Assembly: GCA_002336485.1 (NCBI GenBank)
Contig: DDCZ01000040.1
Location: 64,049-79,642, forward strand
DNA: 15,594 bases
Origin: Flavobacteriales bacterium UBA1993
GTDB lineage: Bacteria; Bacteroidota; Bacteroidia; Flavobacteriales_G; Salibacteraceae
Direction of reading: 5' to 3'
Position numbers and translations under genes: made by a program. Shown here in pieces: positions 1 to 7,152 of the stretch (position 1 is its first letter; the number at the start of each line of letters is the position of its first letter). The notes beneath the pieces were generated by a model. That model saw only the letters and a list, made by a program, of their open reading frames with translations, had not been told where the DNA came from and did no database searches.

Positions 1-1659
1 TTCTCCAAAATATTCAAGGATCATTCTACTTCTACATTTCGATTGAGAGTGCGCGAAATGCAGCATGGCCTCTGCTTTTTCAATAACAACATGTTTGCGA
101 AGTTTGTAGTGTTCATCGCTGATGCGTACATTTTTATTATCGAGCCGTTCCTTGGTATATGTGATAGTTGGCAACTGCGTGGCCTGTTGATACTCTACCA
201 GTTTAGACTGCGCTAGATGGGTCAATGCGTTCACTACTTTATCCTTTGGCCATCGAATGCGCTTGGCAATGGTCCATTCATTTATCCTGGAGGGTTCTTC
301 AAACAATCTGGAATAGGACCTGAGTAGTCCATTAATCAAGGGCTCGATTTTTTGATTTTGAAGTTTAAATTGATAGAACTCTTCGTTTGTACATGAAATT
401 ATTAGACTTGAAAGCCTTCCTTTCGTATCATCCAATCGAACATAACCCTCACGTTCTAAAAATTTGATGCATTGAAAAATCAGCCGATCCTTCAATTCAT
501 ACTGCTGCGAAATCTGTTTCACATCCAAAGGGAATGACTCGTCTAATCCACTCCCAATTGCGAGTTGCAGAACATTGCCAATCGCGGTGTATACACGCTT
601 AATGTCAGGAAGGGACGGGAAGGTTTCAATCAATTTTTCTTTAAATGATGTAATGTCTTTTTCAGTCAGAAGAGAAACTGCAAATGCCTTTTTACCATCT
701 CGACCGCCTCGACCACATTCTTGATAATAGTTTTCGAGTGTATCGGGAAGATCCATGTGAATTACGAAGCGGACGTCGGGCTTATCTATTCCCATTCCGA
801 ACGCATTAGTAGCAACAATAATTTGGGTTTTGCCAGCCATCCAATCGTTCTGTTTGGTTGATCTGATCTCAGGAGCGAGGCCAGCATGATAAAAATCGAT
901 AGACAAGCCGCGTTTTTTTAGTTCACGAGAAATGCGTTCCGTGCCATATCGACTGCGTGTGTAAACTATGCCTGATCCCTTTTGTTTCCTTGCAATGCGC
1001 TCAATTTTCCCGAGCTTGTCTTCATCCCAATCAACGAAATATGCTAGGTTTTCGCGTTTGAAACTTTGAGAGTGAATATTGGGTTTCGAAAATTCGAGTT
1101 TGCTCTGAATGTCTTTCACAACAGGCGGTGTAGCACTTGCCGTTAGTGCTATAATGGGAACCTTCGGATGAATTTCGCGGAGAAGAGAAATCTTTAAATA
1201 TGATGGTCTGAAATCATATCCCCATTCACTAATACAGTGAGCTTCGTCCACTGCTATTAAGCTCACCTTCATTTTGGCAATACGCACCTTTGCCATCTCA
1301 GATTGAAGCCGCTCTGGAGATAGATACAAGAATTTGATGTTTTCGAAAATGCATCGATCAAATAAAGCGTCCACCTCCTTTGGACCAAATTCTGAAGTTA
1401 TGCTCAATGCCTTGATGTCTCTACTTCTCAAGTTTTGAACCTGATCTTTCATAAGCGCGATAAGCGGTGAAACGACAATGCAAATTCCATCGAGAGCCAA
1501 TGCTGGAACCTGAAAACAAATCGATTTCCCACCGCCCGTTGGCAATAGGGCTAGGGTGTCATTGCCATTTAAAACATCTTCGATTATTTCGCGCTGTTGC
1601 GGTCGAAATGTGTCAAAACCCCAATAAGATTTCAGTATGTGATCGATGTTATTACTCAA
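1..1659 (-). CDS. recQ: RecQ-family ATP-dependent DNA helicase, C-terminus cut by window edge
   Basis: A superfamily 2 3'-5' DNA helicase acting in recombination and replication-fork repair; 553 residues are visible. The N-terminal FRPQQ Q-motif (18-22) is followed by Walker A LLPTGGGKS (38-46), DEAH (138-141) with the RecQ aromatic loop HCISEWGYDFRP, motif III LTASATP, motif V ATNAFGMGIDKPDVR, and motif VI QECGRGGRDG (313-322). After the helicase core comes about 200 residues with winged-helix-like segments. The zinc-binding Cys motif only starts at C542 (CRSRMILEYFGE), so the remaining cysteines lie outside the window. In E. coli RecQ that motif follows the helicase core directly. The start is TTG at 1659: an in-frame TGA lies seven codons upstream, and the first ATG falls well inside the helicase domain. 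The start overlaps the stop of the upstream peptidase gene by 8 bases, which suggests translational coupling. No clear Shine-Dalgarno site is visible. Identity is certain from the motifs; the TTG start is inferred. Confidence 0.95.
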   Translation of the reverse strand, partial: MSNNIDHILKSYWGFDTFRPQQREIIEDVLNGNDTLALLPTGGGKSICFQVPALALDGICIVVSPLIALMKDQVQNLRSRDIKALSITSEFGPKEVDALFDRCIFENIKFLYLSPERLQSEMAKVRIAKMKVSLIAVDEAHCISEWGYDFRPSYLKISLLREIHPKVPIIALTASATPPVVKDIQSKLEFSKPNIHSQSFKRENLAYFVDWDEDKLGKIERIARKQKGSGIVYTRSRYGTERISRELKKRGLSIDFYHAGLAPEIRSTKQNDWMAGKTQIIVATNAFGMGIDKPDVRFVIHMDLPDTLENYYQECGRGGRDGKKAFAVSLLTEKDITSFKEKLIETFPSLPDIKRVYTAIGNVLQLAIGSGLDESFPLDVKQISQQYELKDRLIFQCIKFLEREGYVRLDDTKGRLSSLIISCTNEEFYQFKLQNQKIEPLINGLLRSYSRLFEEPSRINEWTIAKRIRWPKDKVVNALTHLAQSKLVEYQQATQLPTITYTKERLDNKNVRISDEHYKLRKHVVIEKAEAMLHFAHSQSKCRSRMILEYFGE

Positions 1660-3397
1660 CGCGGAGAACAGGATAGATCATGTGTCGCTCACGCTCATAG
1701 TGCGGGCTATTTCGGTAGATGAAATACAATTGATTAAAAGCGTTGTAACTAAAAGTAGGATCGTTTGACTTCATCTGATCGAATGACTTCTTAATGGTTG
1801 AGTCTTTTAATATTTCCTCGGCCTCACCATCAAAAACATAGGTGCTAAACCATTCTTTTTGTTGGAGCACTTCGTCGAAAAAGTTCCAATTAAAATAGCT
1901 GTCTGGTCCCATGGGTTCTAGGGTTTCGATAATGTATCGCTTTGTAATTTGATTGGGGTCAATTAAATAGTATGTGCCAGCCTTTATTTTGGTTGACCAA
2001 TATTGTTTCTGCGTTGAAGTTGAGTGATGCAAGTAGTGTCCCTCATATGGGTTTTTGGCGGTTTTGTATTCTTCAATTTCATATGCCACCACTTCTAAAT
2101 TGGTATCTGATTCAATCAGATGCATTTCCACATGATTGGCCTGCAATAACAATCGCGCTGCTTCCCAGGCTGCTGGTAGAACATAATACTTAGGAGGAAC
2201 TATAGATGTTGTAGGTTTCATCCGCGCATAATATGGAATGGTTTTGTTCCAAGGTTTTTCCGAGTTGTAGTATAGTTGAGGCAGATCAGTTATCAGGCTA
2301 GTGTCAGTGTAAGCTTCATAACCCTTAAATGAAAGCTGTTCTACCCGAGATGAATCTAGATCCCAATCCAATGCAAAGGAGTTGCTCTCCAACGTTGCCG
2401 CGATGGCTTTTTCCCTTGTAGTTTGAATCTCTTCGGATCGAGAAGCAAGTTCTTCGCCAAGAGAATGCAAAAACCGAAGTGTCGATTCTACGCGTTGTTT
2501 AAATGGCTTCAACATGTGTGTCTCTGTCAACAGGCCTATGGAGTGATGAAGCGCTGCGTATCCTGTAGAGTAACGTGGACTGTCATAGAAACAGGCGTAT
2601 CCCGAATCTGGTGTGGTTCCAAAAACGTTTACATACGGCACCATTTCGTCGTTCTTCTGCTTCATTGATGCGTATAGTGCGGGAGTCAATACATCCCTGG
2701 TATAAGTGCCTAATTCCTGTCCGAGCTTATCGGACTGCGAAGCAAGAAAGGTCATAGTATATGGGTAATCAGCACCATTACTAACATGGGTTTCTAAATA
2801 GACATCTGGGTTCCAAGTTGTAAATAAGGAATTAAAAGAATGGGCATTTTTACTGTCGCACTTTATAAAATCACGATTAAGGTCAAGATTTTTAGCGTTT
2901 CCTCTAAAGCCATAGGATGATGGGCCATTTTGATTTGCACGGCTGCAACAATTGCGATTAAGCGCACCTCCAACATTGTAAAAGGGGATGATCAAAATAA
3001 CCACGTCTTTATACTTCTCTTCAAAATCATCGGATAGAATCTCTCTCGCATACATCATTGATGCGTCGATTCCATCAGGTTCGCCAGGATGAATGCCATT
3101 ATTGATTAGCCAGACGAGTTTATCCGATTCATTAATTTTTTCCAGAGCGAAATTCTTATCGGAGTTGATCACGACAAGATGGAGAGGCAAGCCAACATCC
3201 GTTGATCCAGTGGTTTGTACGCTCACATATTCTGACTCTTCTTCGAGTGCTTGCCACCAATCAATGCCTTCTTCATAAGTCGCGGTTTCGATCCCTGAAG
3301 ATTTTTCAAATGGTGTTTCAAGGTCAAGCGGCTTTTTTTCAGTGGTGCAACTTATTAAGACCGTTGTTCCTATGAGAAATCTCATGAATTTGTTCAT
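1652..3397 (-). CDS. M14-family zinc carboxypeptidase-like lipoprotein
   Basis: A 581-residue predicted zinc metallopeptidase of the carboxypeptidase A type (M14). The N-terminus is a lipoprotein signal: a short basic start, a hydrophobic run, then the lipobox LISC with C17 as the lipidated residue, so it should sit in the periplasm or on the outer membrane. Zinc ligands are visible as HPGE (H103, E106) and H204 in ETH. NRD (N174-D176) fits the substrate-carboxylate-binding Asn-Arg pair, and E292 in TETH fits the catalytic glutamate. The catalytic domain covers roughly residues 45-320. The C-terminal 260 residues resemble no domain I can name. The substrate is unknown; M14 enzymes trim C-terminal residues from peptides or peptidoglycan stems. 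The gene lies directly upstream of recQ and overlaps its TTG start, so the two are probably co-transcribed although no functional link is obvious. It is divergent from the SRPBCC gene. Confidence 0.9.
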   Translation of the reverse strand: MNKFMRFLIGTTVLISCTTEKKPLDLETPFEKSSGIETATYEEGIDWWQALEEESEYVSVQTTGSTDVGLPLHLVVINSDKNFALEKINESDKLVWLINNGIHPGEPDGIDASMMYAREILSDDFEEKYKDVVILIIPFYNVGGALNRNCCSRANQNGPSSYGFRGNAKNLDLNRDFIKCDSKNAHSFNSLFTTWNPDVYLETHVSNGADYPYTMTFLASQSDKLGQELGTYTRDVLTPALYASMKQKNDEMVPYVNVFGTTPDSGYACFYDSPRYSTGYAALHHSIGLLTETHMLKPFKQRVESTLRFLHSLGEELASRSEEIQTTREKAIAATLESNSFALDWDLDSSRVEQLSFKGYEAYTDTSLITDLPQLYYNSEKPWNKTIPYYARMKPTTSIVPPKYYVLPAAWEAARLLLQANHVEMHLIESDTNLEVVAYEIEEYKTAKNPYEGHYLHHSTSTQKQYWSTKIKAGTYYLIDPNQITKRYIIETLEPMGPDSYFNWNFFDEVLQQKEWFSTYVFDGEAEEILKDSTIKKSFDQMKSNDPTFSYNAFNQLYFIYRNSPHYERERHMIYPVLRVE

Positions 3398-3420
3398 CTG
3401 GTAAAGAAAACAATTTGGAG

Positions 3421-3449
3421 CAAACGGTACATATATTCTTACAGGTCAA
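3421..3449 (-). promoter_or_regulatory. possible Bacteroidota promoter for the peptidase-recQ pair
   Basis: On the minus strand a TTG (3449-3447) is followed 17-18 bases later by TACCGTTTG (3429-3421). This resembles the TAnnTTTG -7 element but has one extra base between TA and TTTG. It would place the transcript start about 20 bases before the ATG at 3397. The match is imperfect, so this is tentative. Confidence 0.3.
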
Positions 3450-3485
3450 TTGTTTAATATTGAATTAAATCAAACACACCAAACA

Positions 3486-4499
3486 ATGAAAGCACTAAAA
3501 GTAGTAGGAGGAGTCGTTGTCCTTCTTGTAGTTGTTGTCGCTGTGTTGGCCTTCACAATGCCAACGCACGTCAGCGTAACCCGATCAACGAAAATTGATG
3601 CTCCGGCTGATTATGTCATGAAACATGTCAATAATTTCGCTCAAATCAATGCATGGTCGCCATGGATGGATAAGGATCCAGAGATGACATCCTCTATTGA
3701 AGGAGAAGATGGACAGGTTGGGACTGTATATTCTTGGAGCGGAAACGAAGACGTTGGAAAAGGCGAGCAAACGCTAACCGAGATTTCTGACGGCAAGGTT
3801 GTTTCACACCTTCATTTTATAACGCCCTTTGAAGGAGAGGCAAACGCTACGACCACATTTTCTGAAGTTGATGGCATGACCGAGGTCTCATGGGCTTATG
3901 ATTCGGAAATGCCGATTCCCATGAATGTGATGGGATTATTCATGGATATGGAAGAAATGTTAGGGCCAGATTTTCAAAAAGGAATGGACAATTTAAAGGC
4001 CTTGGTGGAATCTAATAAATCTTCAAAGAATGAATTTGATGGTTTTACGATAGAAACTATAGACATGCCAGAACGTACGTATATCGGCGCTAGAGATACA
4101 GTGCCAATGGCAGAAATGGGCGCCTTCTTCGCGACGAATTTTGGTCAGATAATGGGCTCAATGACAAAAGCCGGTTTGGAAATGGCAGGAATGCCTTCTG
4201 GATTATATTTCATATGGGATGAAGAAGGACAGAGTACTGAAATGATGGCGGCAATTCCTGCAGCGGCTGGGTCAGAGCTTGAGGGTTTTGAATCATTTAA
4301 AATTGGAGGAAAAGCATTGAAGGTCGATTATTATGGCCCTTATGAGGGTGCTGCAGGTCCACACATGGCAATGGAAAAATACATGAAGTGGCATGGCTCA
4401 ATCATGAACGGACCGGCCATTGAGGAGTATGCAAATGATCCAACTACAGTCAGCGATCCATCTGAGACACATACAATTATTTATTACCCAATCGAGTAG
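3486..4499 (+). CDS. membrane-anchored SRPBCC domain plus GyrI-like ligand-binding domain protein
   Basis: A 337-residue protein. The ATG at 3486 is preferred over an in-frame ATG at 3450 because it puts a basic residue and a long Val/Leu-rich helix (about residues 5-24) at the N-terminus, as a signal anchor; the extra 12 residues are polar and unlike a signal. Residues about 29-178 fit the SRPBCC (START/polyketide cyclase) helix-grip fold, with the INAWSPWM segment typical of the group. Residues about 186-337 fit the GyrI-like/AraC effector-binding fold, seen in the segments around ERTYIGARDTVPM, GPYEG and the closing IIYYPIE. Both folds form ligand cavities, so a small hydrophobic ligand is likely but unidentified. 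There is no DNA-binding domain, so it is not a transcription factor. It is probably monocistronic, with an intrinsic terminator right after it. Confidence 0.85.
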   Translation: MKALKVVGGVVVLLVVVVAVLAFTMPTHVSVTRSTKIDAPADYVMKHVNNFAQINAWSPWMDKDPEMTSSIEGEDGQVGTVYSWSGNEDVGKGEQTLTEISDGKVVSHLHFITPFEGEANATTTFSEVDGMTEVSWAYDSEMPIPMNVMGLFMDMEEMLGPDFQKGMDNLKALVESNKSSKNEFDGFTIETIDMPERTYIGARDTVPMAEMGAFFATNFGQIMGSMTKAGLEMAGMPSGLYFIWDEEGQSTEMMAAIPAAAGSELEGFESFKIGGKALKVDYYGPYEGAAGPHMAMEKYMKWHGSIMNGPAIEEYANDPTTVSDPSETHTIIYYPIE

Positions 4500-4515
4500 G
4501 GGTTAAGAGATTAAG

Positions 4516-4542
4516 AGGCGGCCAATCGGTCGCCTTTTTTTT
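4516..4542 (+). terminator. rho-independent terminator after the SRPBCC gene
   Basis: An 8-bp stem (AGGCGGCC with GGTCGCCT, one G-T pair) closes a 4-base loop (AATC) and runs straight into eight Ts. It lies 17 bases after the TAG stop codon and separates this gene from the FKBP promoter downstream. Confidence 0.85.
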
Positions 4543-4546
4543 GTCC

Positions 4547-4566
4547 GAACATGTTCTTAACATGTT
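4547..4566. promoter_or_regulatory. paired AACATGTT palindromes, candidate operator
   Basis: Two copies of the perfect 8-base palindrome AACATGTT sit at 4548-4555 and 4559-4566. They are 11 bp apart start to start, about one helical turn. The first is extended to the 10-base palindrome GAACATGTTC. They lie just upstream of the -33 element of the FKBP promoter, a position suited to a dimeric regulator. The regulator is unknown and the functional reading is inference. Confidence 0.35.
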
Positions 4567-4589
4567 TGTTGTCATAGTTCGAGTCATGA

Positions 4590-4622
4590 TTGGTATCATA
4601 TAGACACATAAGCATACCTTTG
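4590..4622 (+). promoter_or_regulatory. Bacteroidota-type promoter for the FKBP-desaturase pair
   Basis: TTG at 4590-4592 is followed after 22 bases by TACCTTTG at 4615-4622, a perfect match to the TAnnTTTG -7 consensus of Bacteroidota. It predicts transcription starting near 4627, giving a leader of about 25 bases before the ATG at 4652. Confidence 0.65.
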
Positions 4623-4651
4623 CACTCTAATAAGAAAGTGACTGATTGTAG

Positions 4652-5080
4652 ATGAAGAAAGTAGACAACAGCGACAGTGTCGCATTGCATTATAAAGGCA
4701 CGTTAACCAACGGAGAGTTATTTGATTCTTCTGAAGGTAGAGATCCTTTAAAGTTTGAAGTAGGAACGGGGCAGGTTATCCCAGGTTTTGATAAAGCCGT
4801 TCTTGGAATGGAAGTAGAAGAGTCAAAAGTCTTTACAATCCCAGCGGCAGAAGCCTACGGTGATGTTAAAGAGGACTTGATTTACGAAATACCTAAGAAC
4901 TCAATTCCGGCTGATCTTAACCCTGAAAAGGGACAGCGTTTGGTTTCTAACTTGGAAGATGGTCGACAGATACCTGTTACCATTACCAATGTAACCGAAG
5001 AAAATATTACGCTTGATGCGAACCATCCGCTTGCGGGTCAAGATTTGACGTTCGACATCAAGATTGTTGCGATAGACTAA
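4652..5080 (+). CDS. FKBP-type peptidyl-prolyl cis-trans isomerase, SlyD-like
   Basis: A 142-residue cytoplasmic prolyl isomerase and folding helper. The FKBP core is split as in SlyD. Residues 8-66 carry the VALHYKG strand, the FDSSEGRDP loop, and VGTGQVIPGFDKAVLGM with the bulge residues of the active site. Residues about 67-120 form the insert-in-flap chaperone domain, and the closing strand contains LDANHPLAGQDLTFDI, a SlyD hallmark. It has no signal peptide, and unlike E. coli SlyD it has no His/Cys-rich metal-binding tail, so a nickel-handling role is unlikely. It has its own promoter and lies 26 bases upstream of the desaturase gene with no terminator between them, which suggests one transcript. 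Confidence 0.92.
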   Translation: MKKVDNSDSVALHYKGTLTNGELFDSSEGRDPLKFEVGTGQVIPGFDKAVLGMEVEESKVFTIPAAEAYGDVKEDLIYEIPKNSIPADLNPEKGQRLVSNLEDGRQIPVTITNVTEENITLDANHPLAGQDLTFDIKIVAID

Positions 5081-5106
5081 CTCTATATTAACTAATACAC
5101 GATAGT

Positions 5107-6216
5107 TTGAATAAAGTAGTTCCACGTTATAATAGACGAGATAAGAAAGAGTTTGCAAGAACGCTAAGATCTCGTGTCAATGCGTACTTTGAAGACAAAA
5201 AGATTAGCAAAACGGGAGACTGGCGCGCTATGTTTAAGGCGCTTGTTATGTTCAGCATGTATTTCGGCCCTTACGCCTTAATGCTATCCGTTGAGTTAAA
5301 TACATACCAATACATTCTAGGTTCCATCATTATGGGAATCGGAGTAGCAGGAATTGGACTTGCTGTAATGCATGATGCAAATCACGGGTCATTTTCATCT
5401 AAAAATTGGGTGAATCGATTGTTTGGTTACTCCTTAAATATTATTGGTGGAAATTCCCTCTCTTGGAGGATTCAGCACAATGTCTTGCACCACAGTTTTA
5501 CAAATGTTCGTGGTCTCGATGAAGATCTTGAAGCTGGAAACATCATGCGCTTTACACCGCAAGAACCTTGGAAGCCTCGACACAGGTATCAGCACATTTA
5601 TGCTTGGTTTCTATACTCGTTTATGACCTTTAGCTGGGTATTAATTAAAGATTTTCGGCGGATAACGAAATACAAGAACCAAGGGCTTTTGGAAGGGCAA
5701 AATGTATCGTACGTTGCGGCCATTGCTACATTATTGGTGAGTAAAGTGGTTTACATGTTCTACATGTTCTACGTTCCCATCGCTATCGCGGGCTATAGTC
5801 CTTGGATTGTCATTGCTGGATTTATGATTATTCACCTCATCGGTGGTCTGTTGTTGGCAATGATTTTTCAACCTGCACACATTATGGAAGATCATGACTT
5901 TGTTGCTGAAGGCGTTACTGAATTGGATCAGTGCTACGAAGCACACCAGCTTAGTACAACGAGCAACTTCGGATCAAGTAACCCAGTGTTAACATGGTAT
6001 TGTGGAGGCTTAAACTACCAAGTTGAGCATCATATTTTCCCTAGCGTTAGCCATGTCCACTATCCAGCGATCAGTAAAATTGTGGAGGCTACAGCCAAGG
6101 AATTTGGAGTACCATACAGAACCGTCGAGACGTTTGGAGAGGCGTTGTCCATTCATCAACGAACGATGAAAAAATTAGCTACACAGCGCTCCATTGGAGA
6201 TGCGGTCTTAGCATAA
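5107..6216 (+). CDS. membrane fatty acid desaturase (acyl-CoA/acyl-lipid type)
   Basis: A 369-residue integral-membrane di-iron desaturase that introduces double bonds into membrane acyl chains. The three histidine boxes are visible: HDANH (H89-H93), HNVLHH (H124-H129) and QVEHH (Q305-H309), with extra histidines at H258 and H280. Hydrophobic segments lie at about 45-62, 68-88, 165-181, 203-225 and 230-256. The QxxHH third box places it in the front-end/linoleoyl-CoA-desaturase-like family rather than the stearoyl-CoA group, and there is no fused cytochrome b5 domain. The start is TTG at 5107: a TAA stop lies six codons upstream in frame, and the next ATG would remove the conserved basic N-terminus that contains RVNAYF. 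It follows the FKBP gene by 26 bases and ends at a strong terminator. The position of the new double bond cannot be told from sequence. Confidence 0.92.
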   Translation: MNKVVPRYNRRDKKEFARTLRSRVNAYFEDKKISKTGDWRAMFKALVMFSMYFGPYALMLSVELNTYQYILGSIIMGIGVAGIGLAVMHDANHGSFSSKNWVNRLFGYSLNIIGGNSLSWRIQHNVLHHSFTNVRGLDEDLEAGNIMRFTPQEPWKPRHRYQHIYAWFLYSFMTFSWVLIKDFRRITKYKNQGLLEGQNVSYVAAIATLLVSKVVYMFYMFYVPIAIAGYSPWIVIAGFMIIHLIGGLLLAMIFQPAHIMEDHDFVAEGVTELDQCYEAHQLSTTSNFGSSNPVLTWYCGGLNYQVEHHIFPSVSHVHYPAISKIVEATAKEFGVPYRTVETFGEALSIHQRTMKKLATQRSIGDAVLA

Positions 6217-6233
6217 TGGAAAGAAGAAGAATG

Positions 6234-6270
6234 AAAAAGCTCCAAGGTTAGACCTTGGGGCTTTTTTTTT
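6234..6270. terminator. bidirectional intrinsic terminator between convergent genes
   Basis: A long stem (AAGCTCCAAGGT with ACCTTGGGGCTT, one wobble pair) closes a 3-base TAG loop. It is flanked by a T9 run on the plus strand and an A5 run on the left, which reads as T5 on the minus strand. It lies between the desaturase stop at 6216 and the minus-strand stop at 6272, so it can end both transcripts. Confidence 0.85.
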
Positions 6271-6271
6271 G

Positions 6272-6631
6272 CTATTTGTTGTGTCGGTATTGTTGAATCC
6301 CCAAGTATGCGATCCATGCAGCTGCAAGTGCAATAAGTACTCTGCCTTCTGTGGGAAAGCCAAATGGGTCAAGTATGAGCAGGATAAAACTTCCCACGAC
6401 CCACATTCCGTCCAATGCTGAGATTAGATTAATGATTTGATGCTTCTTGAGAAGTGCTCTACTTGCGTACAAGACAAAGGCGCCAAAACCAATAAGATTG
6501 AATCCAATTAAGGGTAAAATCCAATCGTTTTCAAATCCAATTAGTTGCATAAAGTAATTAGACAAGAAGACCATCGCGAGTCCACTCAAAATGGAAAATA
6601 CGCCGTTTAATACGAGATGTTTACGCAGCAT
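6272..6631 (-). CDS. small four-helix integral membrane protein of unknown function
   Basis: 119 residues from the ATG at 6631. Hydrophobic helices lie at about residues 7-26, 37-58, 67-88 and 97-113, with short charged turns and a basic C-terminus (QQYRHNK). An open frame extends further upstream to 6754, but that part lies entirely within the RidA coding sequence in another frame and is Arg/Pro-rich, so it is rejected as coding. The start sits 10 bases after the RidA stop on the same strand, so the two are very probably co-transcribed. I do not recognise the family with confidence; it resembles small uncharacterised four-helix membrane proteins of Bacteroidota. Nothing catalytic is visible. 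Confidence 0.75.
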   Translation of the reverse strand: MLRKHLVLNGVFSILSGLAMVFLSNYFMQLIGFENDWILPLIGFNLIGFGAFVLYASRALLKKHQIINLISALDGMWVVGSFILLILDPFGFPTEGRVLIALAAAWIAYLGIQQYRHNK

Positions 6632-6641
6632 GGCTAAGGGT

Positions 6642-7118
6642 TTACTTGGCGGCGATACAGCTGATCTCAACATTGACGTTCTTAGGCAATGTCTTAACCG
6701 CAACGGTTTCGCGCGCTGGAGGGTTTGAGGTGAAATAATTTCCATAAACGGCATTCACTTCCGCAAAGTCATCCATGTCACTTAGGAAAATTGAACATTT
6801 AAGCACATCAGCGTAATCCATACCGGCTTCTTTCAAAACAGCTCCGAGGTTCTTCAAAACAAGGTCCGTCTCATTTGTGATGTTAGAGGTATCGAGTTTT
6901 CCGGTTGATGGATGCAGTGCGATCTGACCACTTACATATAATGTATTCCCATGTAATACGGCCTGAGAGTATGGGCCGATTGGAGCTGGTGCGTTAGAAC
7001 TGTTGACAATGGTTTTCACTTGTGCGGTGTTTATGGAATTGGTTTCTGGTGCGTACTCAGTAGACATATTGCAACCGAATAAAAGAAGAATAAAAAATGT
7101 GGATGACATGAACTTCAT
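6642..7118 (-). CDS. RidA-family protein with a lipoprotein signal
   Basis: 158 residues from the ATG at 7118. Residues 1-16 form a lipoprotein signal (MKFMSS, a Phe/Ile/Leu run, then LFGC with C16), followed by a roughly 20-residue Ser/Thr/Asn linker. The remaining 120 residues are a full Rid domain: IGPYSQA, LYVSGQIALHP, and the closing RETVAVKTLP and VEISCIAAK segments. R136 matches the active-site arginine of RidA, and the Glu in VEISC matches its second acid. RidA proteins deaminate reactive enamine/imine intermediates of PLP enzymes and are normally cytosolic, so an exported, lipidated form is unusual. A longer open frame starts at 7193 but overlaps the divergent amidotransferase gene and would bury the signal peptide, so it is rejected. 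The gene leads a two-gene unit with the membrane protein at 6272. Confidence 0.88.
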   Translation of the reverse strand: MKFMSSTFFILLLFGCNMSTEYAPETNSINTAQVKTIVNSSNAPAPIGPYSQAVLHGNTLYVSGQIALHPSTGKLDTSNITNETDLVLKNLGAVLKEAGMDYADVLKCSIFLSDMDDFAEVNAVYGNYFTSNPPARETVAVKTLPKNVNVEISCIAAK

Positions 7119-7124
7119 ACCTCT

Positions 7125-7152
7125 CAAAAATAGATTTTTGGAGGGTATGCAA
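7125..7152 (-). promoter_or_regulatory. promoter for the RidA lipoprotein gene, inside a palindrome shared with the amidotransferase gene
   Basis: On the minus strand TATTTTTG (7132-7125) is a perfect TAnnTTTG element, with a TTG (7152-7150) 17 bases upstream. The transcript would begin only a few bases before the ATG at 7118. The -7 element is half of CAAAAATAGATTTTTG (7125-7140), a palindrome with 7-bp arms. Its other half, GATTTTTG (7133-7140), is a one-mismatch -7 element facing the amidotransferase start at 7147; no -33 TTG is seen for that direction. Confidence 0.45.

Noticed and set aside
6632..6754. N-terminal extension of the four-helix membrane protein
   Set aside because: Lies wholly inside the RidA coding sequence in another frame and is Arg/Pro-rich, unlike the hydrophobic protein that follows.
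7003..7146. N-terminal extension of the amidotransferase
   Set aside because: Overlaps the divergent RidA signal peptide region, while the family N-terminus begins exactly at the ATG at 7147.
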